From assembly GCA_017468395.1 (NCBI GenBank), contig JAFUIR010000004.1, forward strand, positions 186,001 through 250,000: a stretch of 64,000 nucleotides of DNA. The letters are read 5' to 3'. This DNA comes from Lachnospiraceae bacterium (GTDB lineage Bacteria > Bacillota > Clostridia > Lachnospirales > Lachnospiraceae). Below, piece after piece: positions 25,478 to 33,811 of the stretch. The notes beneath the pieces are model-generated. The model searched no databases. It was not told the DNA's origin and saw only the letters and a program-made list of their open reading frames with translations. Numbering within the stretch: position 1 is the stretch's first letter; each line of letters opens with the position of its first letter. Both the position numbers and the translations under genes were made by a program.

Positions 25478-26239
25478 TTACCACCCCAACTCCATAAGCC
25501 AATTATTCAGCAGTCTTTCTCTTTCTTTTTCCTGCACTGCCGCACCTGTAGGACTGTTATATTCACCCTTAATATTGCCATCCACTATATATAACACTCT
25601 GGAACATTTTGCTGCCACCTTGGCATCATGGGTAACCATCATAATGGTAGTTCCTTCTTGGTTTAATTTAACCAGCTCATTCATAACCTCATTGGAGGCA
25701 GTCCTGTTTAAAGCTCCCGTAGGCTCATCCGCAAACAATACTTTCGGCTTATTAATCATACTTCTGCAAATACACGCCCGCTGCAACTGTCCTCCGGATA
25801 CTTCATTGATATCATTATCTGCAACTTCGATAATATCCAGTTTACGCATCAGTTCCTCGCCGCGCTTCGTCTTTTCTTTTTTACTTTCCGCGGTCTTTTT
25901 ACTTTCGATTGCCGGTAAAACAATATTGTCTAAAATAGTTAAATTCTTCATCATATACATCTGCTGAAAAATAAAACCCATTTCATCCAGGCGAAGAGCC
26001 GCCAGTTCTTTACTCTTTAATTTGGTAATGTCCTTGCCGTCAAACAATACACTTCCGCCGGTAACGCCGTCCATACCGGACACTGCGTATAAAAGTGTGG
26101 ATTTACCGGAACCGGAAGGTCCCATAATAGCCACCATCTCCCCCTCTTTTACCGAAAAGTTTACATTTTTTAATACATTATTCTGCCTTTTATTTACCAC
26201 ATAAGTTTTGCACAAATCTTTTACTTCCAAAACTGCCAT
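25478..26239 (-). CDS. ABC transporter ATP-binding protein (MacB/LolD/BceA type)
   Basis: 253 residues. Walker A 'MGPSGSGKST', signature 'VSGGQLQRACICRSM', Walker B 'KVLFADEPTGAL' and H-loop 'VTHD' are intact, and the 'DEPTGAL' form is typical of ATPases paired with FtsX-fold permeases. It begins 19 bp after the permease stop; the ATG at 26239 has GGAGG upstream. A two-gene operon with the permease, probably under the RR/HK pair next door, suggests a mechanotransmission pump for antimicrobial peptides or lipid extraction. Confidence 0.92.
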   Translation of the reverse strand: MAVLEVKDLCKTYVVNKRQNNVLKNVNFSVKEGEMVAIMGPSGSGKSTLLYAVSGMDGVTGGSVLFDGKDITKLKSKELAALRLDEMGFIFQQMYMMKNLTILDNIVLPAIESKKTAESKKEKTKRGEELMRKLDIIEVADNDINEVSGGQLQRACICRSMINKPKVLFADEPTGALNRTASNEVMNELVKLNQEGTTIMMVTHDAKVAAKCSRVLYIVDGNIKGEYNSPTGAAVQEKERERLLNNWLMELGW

Positions 26240-26257
26240 TTTATTATCCTCCATCAA

Positions 26258-28624
26258 CTATTCAATATTGGCCGTGTCACTGCTCTTAATGGTTCTTGTA
26301 TACAATGCCGTAACCCATGTAACCAGAACCGTCATTGCCAGAACAACGCCCGGATAAAGTAAGAATATCTGTAACGGGTCAATGTTGTACTCTACATCCA
26401 CTGCCCCCATCATGCCGAAAATAGGCGAAATACAAAGCCGCGTCATGGGAATAGATACAACTGCTGCCAAAACTACCGCCATCAGTCCCACCAGTCCAAA
26501 CCGGTACACTTGCCATTTAATAATGGCACTGTCCTTAAAACCGATTGCCTTTAAGATGGCAATCTGGCTCTTTTCGTCGGCAATAAAACTCCGCTCCATC
26601 AGAATGGTTACCATAATTACCACTATCAGCGTAATTGCGAGAAGCAAAAACTGTACACTCTCCATGGTATCTGCCACCGCCGTACACTCAATACAGTATT
26701 CCGTGGCGTTCATTATCTTATCATTATCATATAATTTCTTTATCCGCTCCTTGCGCAGTTCAATTTCTTCTTCCGTAGGATTGTCTGTAAAATCAATCTG
26801 ATAATGCATAGCGCCGGAAATAAAACTAAAATCTGTAGGTGCATCTTCGTGCAATCTGATAATTTTTCCCAATTGATTCATGGTTTGGAAATATGCCGTA
26901 ACCATACAATCCACGTCTTCTTCACCATAATGAATGGTTATTATATCGCCGATTTTTGCTCCGGTCATTTCGGAAATCTGCGGTGTAATGGCTATTTCCT
27001 GTTTCCCCGAAGGCACCACACCTTCTGTATATACATACTCTGTAATTTCTGTATTTACCCCTTGCTGACAACTGATTACATAGTCATTTCCGTTGAAAGT
27101 AACCGGATATTTATATATTAATTCGATACACAATTCTGCAGGCATACCTTCCGCACCAAGTTTTTGCACCTGCTCTTCTAATCGCTCTTGCAGTTTTTCT
27201 TTAGAGCCCCCGTTCATATAAGTCATAACTTCGGCAATATCCGTCATATACAAATGGCTTTTGGTTCCAAAAGTATGAATCAGTTTATCACTTTTCAAAG
27301 TTGCGGTAGTATTTACCAGCATCAATACAAATAAAGTACAAAGTCCAAAAGAAATGATAATGGTAAGAAATCTCTTGGGATTACTCAAAACATCATTGAG
27401 GGCCATAAAAAGTGCATTCCCGGAAGGAAATTTTTGGATTCTTAAAACGGTTTTATTCTTATAACGTTCCCCTGTCTGACCACTGCGGATGGCATCTACG
27501 GGAGAGGATTTTTTTACCTTTCCGGTGCAAAAATAAGCAAATAAAACAATCACACACACCACTAATACAGAACCCAATACATTAATCATAAGTGCATTAT
27601 CATTTCCAAGCACCATTTTCTTGCTGACAGAATCTAATAGCAGTGTGCCAAAGGGAATGCTTGCAAAGAAACCAATTACCGCTCCCAAAATAGCCATCAT
27701 CAGATACTTTACAATATACAGTCTTCTGATTTTTCCGTTTGAAAGACCAATAGCCTTCATGACACCGATTTCCCGGAATTCTTCGGCAATGGTAAAGGTA
27801 ATGGAAAATTTCAACACTACAAAGGACACAATAATCAGACAAACGCTTAGAATCAGCATAATAAATGCTAGTATCATATCCATTACATATGCCATTTTAA
27901 TGGTAGAACGCGGGTCGTCAAACGAAACATTGGACACATCTGCTATGGCTGCTTTCATAGCCTGCACATCCTCCGTGTCAATATAACAGATTTCTCCCTG
28001 ATAATGATTGTAAATGGTTTCGTTTTCAAGAAGTTTTTGCATATCCGCATCACTTATAACAAATCTGGTATTTCCCATCAAATCGGAACCAAGCAAAGCA
28101 TCCTTGGCTATACCGTCCAGAATAAGTTTTAGTTCCACTCCACTATGTTTTAAGCAGATAATGTCTCCTTCTTTCAGGTTATTTGCATCCATAAAGTTGC
28201 TCGATACATAAACATGTCCCGGCTCAATACTTGTAATGGCTTCATTTTCCTTATCAAAAAAAGTAATTGCCGATGATTCTATGGATTGATAAATGGTAGT
28301 ATTTTTACATTCTGCCTCTTTTCCATCCTCTGTTGTAATATCGCCCTGCGCCCCATACACTACCGGTTCCAAACGATATTCTTTAATTACCTCTTCGGTT
28401 TCCAGCATTTCATCCAAAGCACCTACCGCATTGTCACCCATGGTAATAATAACATAGTCTCCCACCCCTGCCTTATCCAGATAGTAGTCGGTACCGTTCA
28501 TAACCGTAACCACATTGTTAATACCGCTGGCCACAAACATAGTTGCCAACACAATAAACAGAAACAATATGGCGTTCATTGTCTTTTTTCTTTTGAGATC
28601 ATTTTTTAAGATACGTAATAGCAT
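26258..28624 (-). CDS. FtsX-type ABC transporter permease
   Basis: 788 residues. One membrane helix near the N-terminus, an extracytoplasmic domain, a three-helix FtsX unit (about 245-370), a second anchor helix (about 425), a second extracytoplasmic domain and a terminal FtsX unit (about 665-775, 'IAILKAIGFKDSAIIKWQV'). 'REIGVMKAIGLSNGKIRRL' is the classical FtsX coupling motif. The start at 28624 is preferred because AGGAG is correctly spaced for it, one base too close for the ATG two codons earlier. Substrate unknown. Confidence 0.9.
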   Translation of the reverse strand: MLLRILKNDLKRKKTMNAILFLFIVLATMFVASGINNVVTVMNGTDYYLDKAGVGDYVIITMGDNAVGALDEMLETEEVIKEYRLEPVVYGAQGDITTEDGKEAECKNTTIYQSIESSAITFFDKENEAITSIEPGHVYVSSNFMDANNLKEGDIICLKHSGVELKLILDGIAKDALLGSDLMGNTRFVISDADMQKLLENETIYNHYQGEICYIDTEDVQAMKAAIADVSNVSFDDPRSTIKMAYVMDMILAFIMLILSVCLIIVSFVVLKFSITFTIAEEFREIGVMKAIGLSNGKIRRLYIVKYLMMAILGAVIGFFASIPFGTLLLDSVSKKMVLGNDNALMINVLGSVLVVCVIVLFAYFCTGKVKKSSPVDAIRSGQTGERYKNKTVLRIQKFPSGNALFMALNDVLSNPKRFLTIIISFGLCTLFVLMLVNTTATLKSDKLIHTFGTKSHLYMTDIAEVMTYMNGGSKEKLQERLEEQVQKLGAEGMPAELCIELIYKYPVTFNGNDYVISCQQGVNTEITEYVYTEGVVPSGKQEIAITPQISEMTGAKIGDIITIHYGEEDVDCMVTAYFQTMNQLGKIIRLHEDAPTDFSFISGAMHYQIDFTDNPTEEEIELRKERIKKLYDNDKIMNATEYCIECTAVADTMESVQFLLLAITLIVVIMVTILMERSFIADEKSQIAILKAIGFKDSAIIKWQVYRFGLVGLMAVVLAAVVSIPMTRLCISPIFGMMGAVDVEYNIDPLQIFLLYPGVVLAMTVLVTWVTALYTRTIKSSDTANIE

Positions 28625-28726
28625 TTGCATACTCCTTTCTCCTGCCTATGACCATATCTTACAAGAGAAATTATTAAATAATCATTAAGTGCGAAATTTC
28701 AGCGAAGTAGGGAAGAAAAAAAGAAA

Positions 28727-28739
28727 GCCTCGCAGAGGC
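28727..28739 (-). terminator. Terminator of the RR/HK operon
   Basis: GCCTC-GCA-GAGGC hairpin followed on the minus strand by TTTCTTTTTTT, 37 bp past the kinase stop and before the ABC permease gene. Confidence 0.85.
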
Positions 28740-28775
28740 GATTTTGTAAATGAGGCACTGAAGTCTTTTATCTTC

Positions 28776-30011
28776 TTATGCCTTCCTTACCACTATCGTC
28801 ACCACAAAACTCTCATTTTTTCTCCGGGCAAACACCTCGCCGTCCATTTTGCGCATTAAATTCTTACAGATATACAATCCCAGTCCGTTTCCCTTTTTAC
28901 CATGACTGTTACTTCCCCGGTAAAAGGAATCAAAAAGGTTTGGCAATTCCTCCTCTGTCACACTGCAACCGGAGTTTTCAATATGTATCAGTTTGCAATC
29001 CTCTTCCTCTTCCCCATAAATGCGGATGCTTTTACCGTCTCCATACTTAATGGCATTCTCCATAATATTTTGAAGCACCTCAATCAAACGGTTTTTATCT
29101 CCTTTCATCAGGCACTCAGAAAACGCCTCCACCTCAAACTCTGTATGAACCACGGATAATTTATCTCTGTAATAAATTTCTATAGCCTTAATAAGTTCCG
29201 ATAAATAAAACTCTCCCTGTGTAACTTCCAAATTCAAAAAATCTTCCCTTGAAGCAGTCACAATTTCATCTACATACTTTTTAATTTCTTTCACATTTCT
29301 TGTGATTCCCTGCAAGGCTTCCGCTTTTTTCTCCGGTGAATCATACAGATTCTCTGACAATGCCTTGGAATACAGGTCAATGGAGGCAAGGGGAGTCTTA
29401 ATATCATGGGACAAAGACAAAATCAGAGTTTTTCTTTCCTTCTGGAATTCCAGTTCTTTCTCCCTATTATCCTCCAATTTTTCACGAAGCATGTCCATGC
29501 CCCAAAGAAAACGCCCGAACAGTTTGCTCTTCTCCTCTTTTATGGGAGTGGACAAATTCCCCTTTGCCAGTTCGTAGGAAAGGTTGCTCATGGCATGAAA
29601 GGGCTTTAACACCTTTTTGTATACATAAGAAAACACGATTCCCGTGACAATCATCATACCAAGCAACGCAACATTAATATAAAAAAGCTCCTCATAGTTC
29701 CCATTTATGCGATATTCAATGCGATACCATTTACCGCCGATTTCTTCTATCACATAATCATTATTGCAAACTTCCTGCTCCCGAAACTCACGAACACCCA
29801 CAATAGTTTCATATTTCGATAAATCCGGTATTACAACCCCTTCTTGGGTCAGGCTCTTCTCTTGCATCTCCATGGCAACACGTTTTGCCTCCACGCGATA
29901 CAATTTCCCGGTGTTACTGCTGTCCTGGTACAGAAACATACCATTGCAAAGCAGTATCAGCAGGACTTCCATTATCATAACCAAACAAATAAATCTTTTG
30001 TACCTATTCAA
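28776..30011 (-). CDS. Sensor histidine kinase
   Basis: 411 residues. Two membrane helices (7-27 and 111-131) flank an extracytoplasmic sensor of about 80 residues, then a HAMP linker, the H-box 'LSLSHDIKTPLAS' (His202), the N-box 'NIMENAIKYGDG' and the G-box 'KKGNGLGLYICKNL'. It phosphorylates the adjacent response regulator. The sensor domain is bigger than in BceS-type intramembrane kinases, so it can probably sense a ligand itself. Its start overlaps the regulator stop by eight bases. Signal unknown; the FtsX-type ABC transporter downstream is the obvious target. Confidence 0.93.
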   Translation of the reverse strand: MNRYKRFICLVMIMEVLLILLCNGMFLYQDSSNTGKLYRVEAKRVAMEMQEKSLTQEGVVIPDLSKYETIVGVREFREQEVCNNDYVIEEIGGKWYRIEYRINGNYEELFYINVALLGMMIVTGIVFSYVYKKVLKPFHAMSNLSYELAKGNLSTPIKEEKSKLFGRFLWGMDMLREKLEDNREKELEFQKERKTLILSLSHDIKTPLASIDLYSKALSENLYDSPEKKAEALQGITRNVKEIKKYVDEIVTASREDFLNLEVTQGEFYLSELIKAIEIYYRDKLSVVHTEFEVEAFSECLMKGDKNRLIEVLQNIMENAIKYGDGKSIRIYGEEEEDCKLIHIENSGCSVTEEELPNLFDSFYRGSNSHGKKGNGLGLYICKNLMRKMDGEVFARRKNESFVVTIVVRKA

Positions 30012-30666
30012 ATCTGTATCCTACTCCCCACTCTGTAATAATATGTACCGGTTTTTTCGGCTCCGCTTCAATTTTTTCCCGTAGCCACTTAATATGTACC
30101 GTCAAAGTCTGGATTTCCGAATCACTGTCACTTCCCCAAACCGCATTAAAAAGGTATTCTTTTTTAAGAGTAACATTTTTATTCTCTATCAATAATTTCA
30201 GAAGTTCAAATTCCTTTTCTGTTAAACCAACTTCCCTATCATCCGCATATAAGGTCTGCTTCACCGTATTTAAACGAAGATTGCCTTCCACAATTTCTTC
30301 CTGCCCATACTTACGCCTGAAAATCCCTTTGATTTTTGCAAGCAGAATATCAATATCATAAGGCTTCTCTATATAATCATCCGCCCCCAGGTTCAGCCCC
30401 TTTAATTTGTCGGTTTTTCCTGTCTTGGCGCTGGCAATCAAAATATGGGTATTGGAAGTTTCCCGGATTTTTGAGCAAACCGCAAAACCATCCATACCCG
30501 GAAGCATAATGTCCAGCACAATGAGCTTCGCACCGTATTTTTCATATAGTGCCAAAGCCTTTTCGCCACTTTCTGCAACACTTACCGTATAATTTTCTTT
30601 CCGTAAAAAATCACAGAGCAATGTGCCGATTTCTTTATTATCTTCCACAATTAAAATGTCCAGCAT
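30004..30666 (-). CDS. OmpR/PhoB-family response regulator
   Basis: 220 residues. Receiver domain with acidic pair 'VEDN', phosphoacceptor Asp52 in 'VLDIMLPGMDG' and Lys in 'EKPYDI'; the C-terminal winged helix carries 'LTEKEFELLKLLIENKNVTLKKEYLFNAVWG'. It is cognate to the overlapping kinase gene. It follows the symporter gene by 30 bp on the same strand, so some read-through from there is possible. Confidence 0.95.
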   Translation of the reverse strand: MLDILIVEDNKEIGTLLCDFLRKENYTVSVAESGEKALALYEKYGAKLIVLDIMLPGMDGFAVCSKIRETSNTHILIASAKTGKTDKLKGLNLGADDYIEKPYDIDILLAKIKGIFRRKYGQEEIVEGNLRLNTVKQTLYADDREVGLTEKEFELLKLLIENKNVTLKKEYLFNAVWGSDSDSEIQTLTVHIKWLREKIEAEPKKPVHIITEWGVGYRFE

Positions 30667-30696
30667 AATCTTTCTCCGAAATTATATTCCTTATTC

Positions 30697-32274
30697 TTAT
30701 GGCATCTTACTTTGCAGTTTCCCGGTATCAAGCATATTAAGAGAACCGGAAAGTACCACAAGTTCACTTTGCAGGCAGAATATTTCTGTTGCAGTAATAA
30801 AAAAGTCAGCCACTACATCAACGGCCACGGCAATGGCAAGCCCCTCCAGAGGAATCCCAAGCTGGCTAAACAAAACCGTGCACAAAGCCACACTGCCGCC
30901 GGGTATGGGAGGTGTGGCAACTGTCAACATTACAGATGTAAATATTGCCAATACAATCCACATCGGTGTTATGGCAGTACCATAGATTTCCGCCATACAT
31001 AACCCAAGAACCAAAAATTCAATTACGGAGGCTGTACCAAAAATAATTTGTCCCAAAGGCACACCGAAATCAACAAGTTTTCTGTCAATGCCAAGCTGCT
31101 TTTCGCAACTTTCCATTGTAGTTGACATAGCCGCCGATGAGGATGCGGTTGTAAGGCCTATTAAAAACGCCGGAAAAATCTTGCTTATCAGCAAACCGGG
31201 GTTGACCTTTTTTCTGATACACACAAAAAACATATAAAAGCAGATCGCAAACAGGCAGCCTCCAAGGATTAAAAGCGGAGCTTTATATATTTCAAGGAGA
31301 ACCGAAAAACTGCCGGTTAAAATCATATTATACAAACTAATAAAAATTATAAGGGCGATAAAAGAACAGATTACCTCCATTATCAGTTGCACAATGGCAT
31401 TGGCCTGTTCCAAAAAGGAAGTCACAAGCGTTGTTTTGGATCCCAGCACCAAAAGGGCAATACCTATCATTGCCGCAATGAATATAATCTGCAAAAAATT
31501 CCCTTCCAGAAATGGTGCCAACATATTTGACGGTATGATGCCCAGTATCATGCCAAAAGGACCTGAAAAATCAACCGCTCCTGCTTCCACGCCTTTGGAT
31601 ACATCAAACAAAGACAGGATGCAAAGCAAATATACCGTCGGAATCAAAGTCATCATAAGAAGCATACGGCCAATCATCTTTTTGCCGATTGTACTAAGGG
31701 TCGTCGTGTCACCCACACTACATATGCCCCATGTAACAGACAGAAATATCATGATACCCGCAACACCATTTAAGAGTCCCAAAAATTTATCGAACACCGG
31801 AGTTAAAACCTGCTCCGATATAAAAATCCGGGCATTTTGCGGAAGCAGGCTCGAAAGACCGCCTCCTATAAGAGCCAGTAAAACTGCCGCAAGTATATAT
31901 ACCATCTGTGATGGTTTCTTTTTTCTTGGTGTAAAAATAATAATGTTTTGTCCGTTTTTATAGCGCCAGACGGGAGCCATGCCCATGCCGGACAGCAAAA
32001 GTCTTGAAAAATCTGTATCATCATCTGCCGTAAAAGGGTCAAAACTGTTACCGCTTACAGTCAGTTCTACACGTATTCTCCCCAAACGATGAATAATTTT
32101 CAGGCTACATTCTGTATTTTCATCAAAAGCATCACGGTAGTTAAGGAGTGTATCTTCAAGGGCGAATACTGTGCGAATTACATCCTTTGAATCAACCTTA
32201 TACCTGCCAAGAAAGTTTTGTACTGTTTCAACGGCTATTGATATGTTTTCATTTGTAAGTTTAAATTTATCCAT
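30697..32274 (-). CDS. Cation:dicarboxylate-type symporter with N-terminal HATPase-like domain
   Basis: 525 residues. Residues 1-120 are soluble and resemble an anti-sigma-factor/GHKL ATPase: N-box-like 'FALEDTLLNY' (Glu40, Asn45), 'SGNSFDPF' and 'SGMGMAPVWRYKNGQNIIIF' as G-boxes. From about 124 comes an eight-helix glutamate-transporter-like fold with HP1 'TASSSAAMSTTMESCEKQLG' and HP2/TM8 'TPPIPGGSVALCTVL ... GIPLEGLAIAVAVDVVAD'. The two TM8 aspartates are present, but the position of the GltPh substrate-binding Arg397 reads Ile and that of Asn401 reads Glu, so the substrate is probably not a simple acidic amino acid. It occupies the site downstream of spoIVB where spo0A normally lies. Confidence 0.85.
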   Translation of the reverse strand: MDKFKLTNENISIAVETVQNFLGRYKVDSKDVIRTVFALEDTLLNYRDAFDENTECSLKIIHRLGRIRVELTVSGNSFDPFTADDDTDFSRLLLSGMGMAPVWRYKNGQNIIIFTPRKKKPSQMVYILAAVLLALIGGGLSSLLPQNARIFISEQVLTPVFDKFLGLLNGVAGIMIFLSVTWGICSVGDTTTLSTIGKKMIGRMLLMMTLIPTVYLLCILSLFDVSKGVEAGAVDFSGPFGMILGIIPSNMLAPFLEGNFLQIIFIAAMIGIALLVLGSKTTLVTSFLEQANAIVQLIMEVICSFIALIIFISLYNMILTGSFSVLLEIYKAPLLILGGCLFAICFYMFFVCIRKKVNPGLLISKIFPAFLIGLTTASSSAAMSTTMESCEKQLGIDRKLVDFGVPLGQIIFGTASVIEFLVLGLCMAEIYGTAITPMWIVLAIFTSVMLTVATPPIPGGSVALCTVLFSQLGIPLEGLAIAVAVDVVADFFITATEIFCLQSELVVLSGSLNMLDTGKLQSKMP

Positions 32275-32296
32275 GAATATTCTTCCCGACTAAAAA

Positions 32297-32331
32297 ATAT
32301 GCTACAATACATCAAATGTATTGTAGCATAT
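32297..32331. promoter_or_regulatory. Perfect palindrome overlapping the symporter promoter
   Basis: Arms ATATGCTACAATACAT and its exact complement, 16 bp each, separated by CAA. On the minus strand the palindrome contains an extended -10, TGC-TACAAT (32320-32328), and is followed by TTTTTTA before the symporter ribosome site. It may be an operator, a spoIVB terminator, or both. Confidence 0.7.
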
Positions 32332-32413
32332 TGCACTTTGAAAATCTATTATTTCTCTCTTAGTAAATCAGTGAAGTTATTCCTAATTCAGTCGCCATAT
32401 TACCTCCCCAAAT

Positions 32414-33709
32414 TCAATTACTGTGATTTAACATATTTTCCACAAATATCCCATATCCGCTGGTGGAATCTTGAACCAGAACATGGGTAACCGCGCCAAT
32501 GAGTTTACCATCCTGGATAATAGGGGCACCGCTCATACCTTGGATAATACCGCCGGTTATTGCCAAAAGTTGGGGATCTGTTATTTTCAGCAGCATTCCC
32601 CGGTTTACATTTTCATGCTCCAAATAAATGTCCTTAATCAGCACATCATAGTACTTGGCCTCTCCGTCCACATTGCAAAGAATCTGAGCCTTGCCTTCTT
32701 TCACATCCTGTTTCAGCCCGATGGGCATAGCTTTTTGTTTAAGGTCTGACATTATTTTGGCATTGCAGGTCCCGTAAATCCCCTTCGAGGTGTTGGCTGT
32801 AATCTCTCCCAGTATATTTCTGTTGGCATACTCTATCATTCCCGTCATTTCACCGGGTTCGCCGTTTTTCCCTTTTTGGATTGCAATAATTTCCGTTTTG
32901 TATAAACTACCGCTTTCTAACGTCAAAAGAGTTCCTGTATCCACATCACTGATACCATGCCCAAGCGCACCGAAGTTCCCCAAATCATCCACAAAAGTCA
33001 TGGTTCCTACGCCCTGGGCATTATCTCTGACCCAAATTCCCAGTTTATACTCGCCGTCCATATTTTTTACAGGCTCTACATTTACATTAAATTCCTTATC
33101 GTCTCTTCTGATGGTAAGTGCTATTTTTTCTCCTTCCGAATCCTCAATGACTTCCATGAAATCTTCCTTTTCCGACACTGACTCATCATTGACTTTCAAA
33201 ATGTAATCCCCGGTCTTTAACAGATATTTGGCAGGCGACTGCTTTCTTCCGCCGGCATCATCAAATTCGCCTACACCGATTACTAAAAGCCCCTCCGTTT
33301 TTACGTAGATTCCGATAGGCTCCCCCACCGGTGTCACCATCATATCTTGGATAACTTCTATATCCACCTGCTTAAAAGGAATAAACCCAAACAATTTCAA
33401 ATCCATCCGGTAATTTTCGATGGTATCTGCCTTCAAGGTTACTACTCCGCTAAGATCAATATATATGGCATCTGACGGAATGTTGGAACTTTGTTTTCCG
33501 CTTACGGTCACTGCGCCGGGGCTTTCCGCATTTTTGGTAATAACTCCCTCCACAGGCACATTTAAGTCCAAAATCTGCTCTACCCCCGCTTTCAGACGGA
33601 TGCGTCCGGGTATTTTTTCGTAAACATTTTTATATCCCAGCGCCATGATTGTAACCATGGCGCCCATTAACACCAGCGACAAAGCGCATTTATAAATCTT
33701 TCGCCTCAT
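32414..33709 (-). CDS. spoIVB: SpoIVB serine peptidase (sporulation signalling)
   Basis: 431 residues. In sporulation, SpoIVB is made in the forespore under sigma-G, secreted into the intermembrane space, and cleaves SpoIVFA to trigger sigma-K activation in the mother cell. Visible: an N-terminal membrane anchor, a PDZ domain (about 115-200, 'GDYILKVNDESVSEKEDF'), and the S55 peptidase domain with 'GALGHGISDVDTG' (His) and 'GMSGAPI' (Ser393). The start at 33709 has GGTGAT before it. It lies downstream of recN as in B. subtilis, but spo0A does not follow. Confidence 0.95.
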   Translation of the reverse strand: MRRKIYKCALSLVLMGAMVTIMALGYKNVYEKIPGRIRLKAGVEQILDLNVPVEGVITKNAESPGAVTVSGKQSSNIPSDAIYIDLSGVVTLKADTIENYRMDLKLFGFIPFKQVDIEVIQDMMVTPVGEPIGIYVKTEGLLVIGVGEFDDAGGRKQSPAKYLLKTGDYILKVNDESVSEKEDFMEVIEDSEGEKIALTIRRDDKEFNVNVEPVKNMDGEYKLGIWVRDNAQGVGTMTFVDDLGNFGALGHGISDVDTGTLLTLESGSLYKTEIIAIQKGKNGEPGEMTGMIEYANRNILGEITANTSKGIYGTCNAKIMSDLKQKAMPIGLKQDVKEGKAQILCNVDGEAKYYDVLIKDIYLEHENVNRGMLLKITDPQLLAITGGIIQGMSGAPIIQDGKLIGAVTHVLVQDSTSGYGIFVENMLNHSN

Positions 33710-33733
33710 TCTATCACCACTTTCCCCAAATTG

Positions 33734-33763
33734 AAAAAAGGTATCCATTCAGATACCTTTTTA
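33734..33763 (-). terminator. Terminator-like hairpin between recN and spoIVB
   Basis: AAAAAGGTATC / GATACCTTTTTT with a six-base loop on the minus strand, 50 bp past the recN stop and 24 bp before the spoIVB start. It would separate the vegetative recN transcript from the forespore gene. Confidence 0.7.
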
Positions 33764-33811
33764 GTCTTTTCGGTTTTAGTATGTGATAAACCACTCTTTT
33801 TACAACTGTTT

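Noticed and set aside
30004..30666. Response regulator at 30004 as the displaced spo0A
   Set aside because: Its output domain is an OmpR-type winged helix, not the Spo0A effector domain, and it pairs with an overlapping kinase gene.
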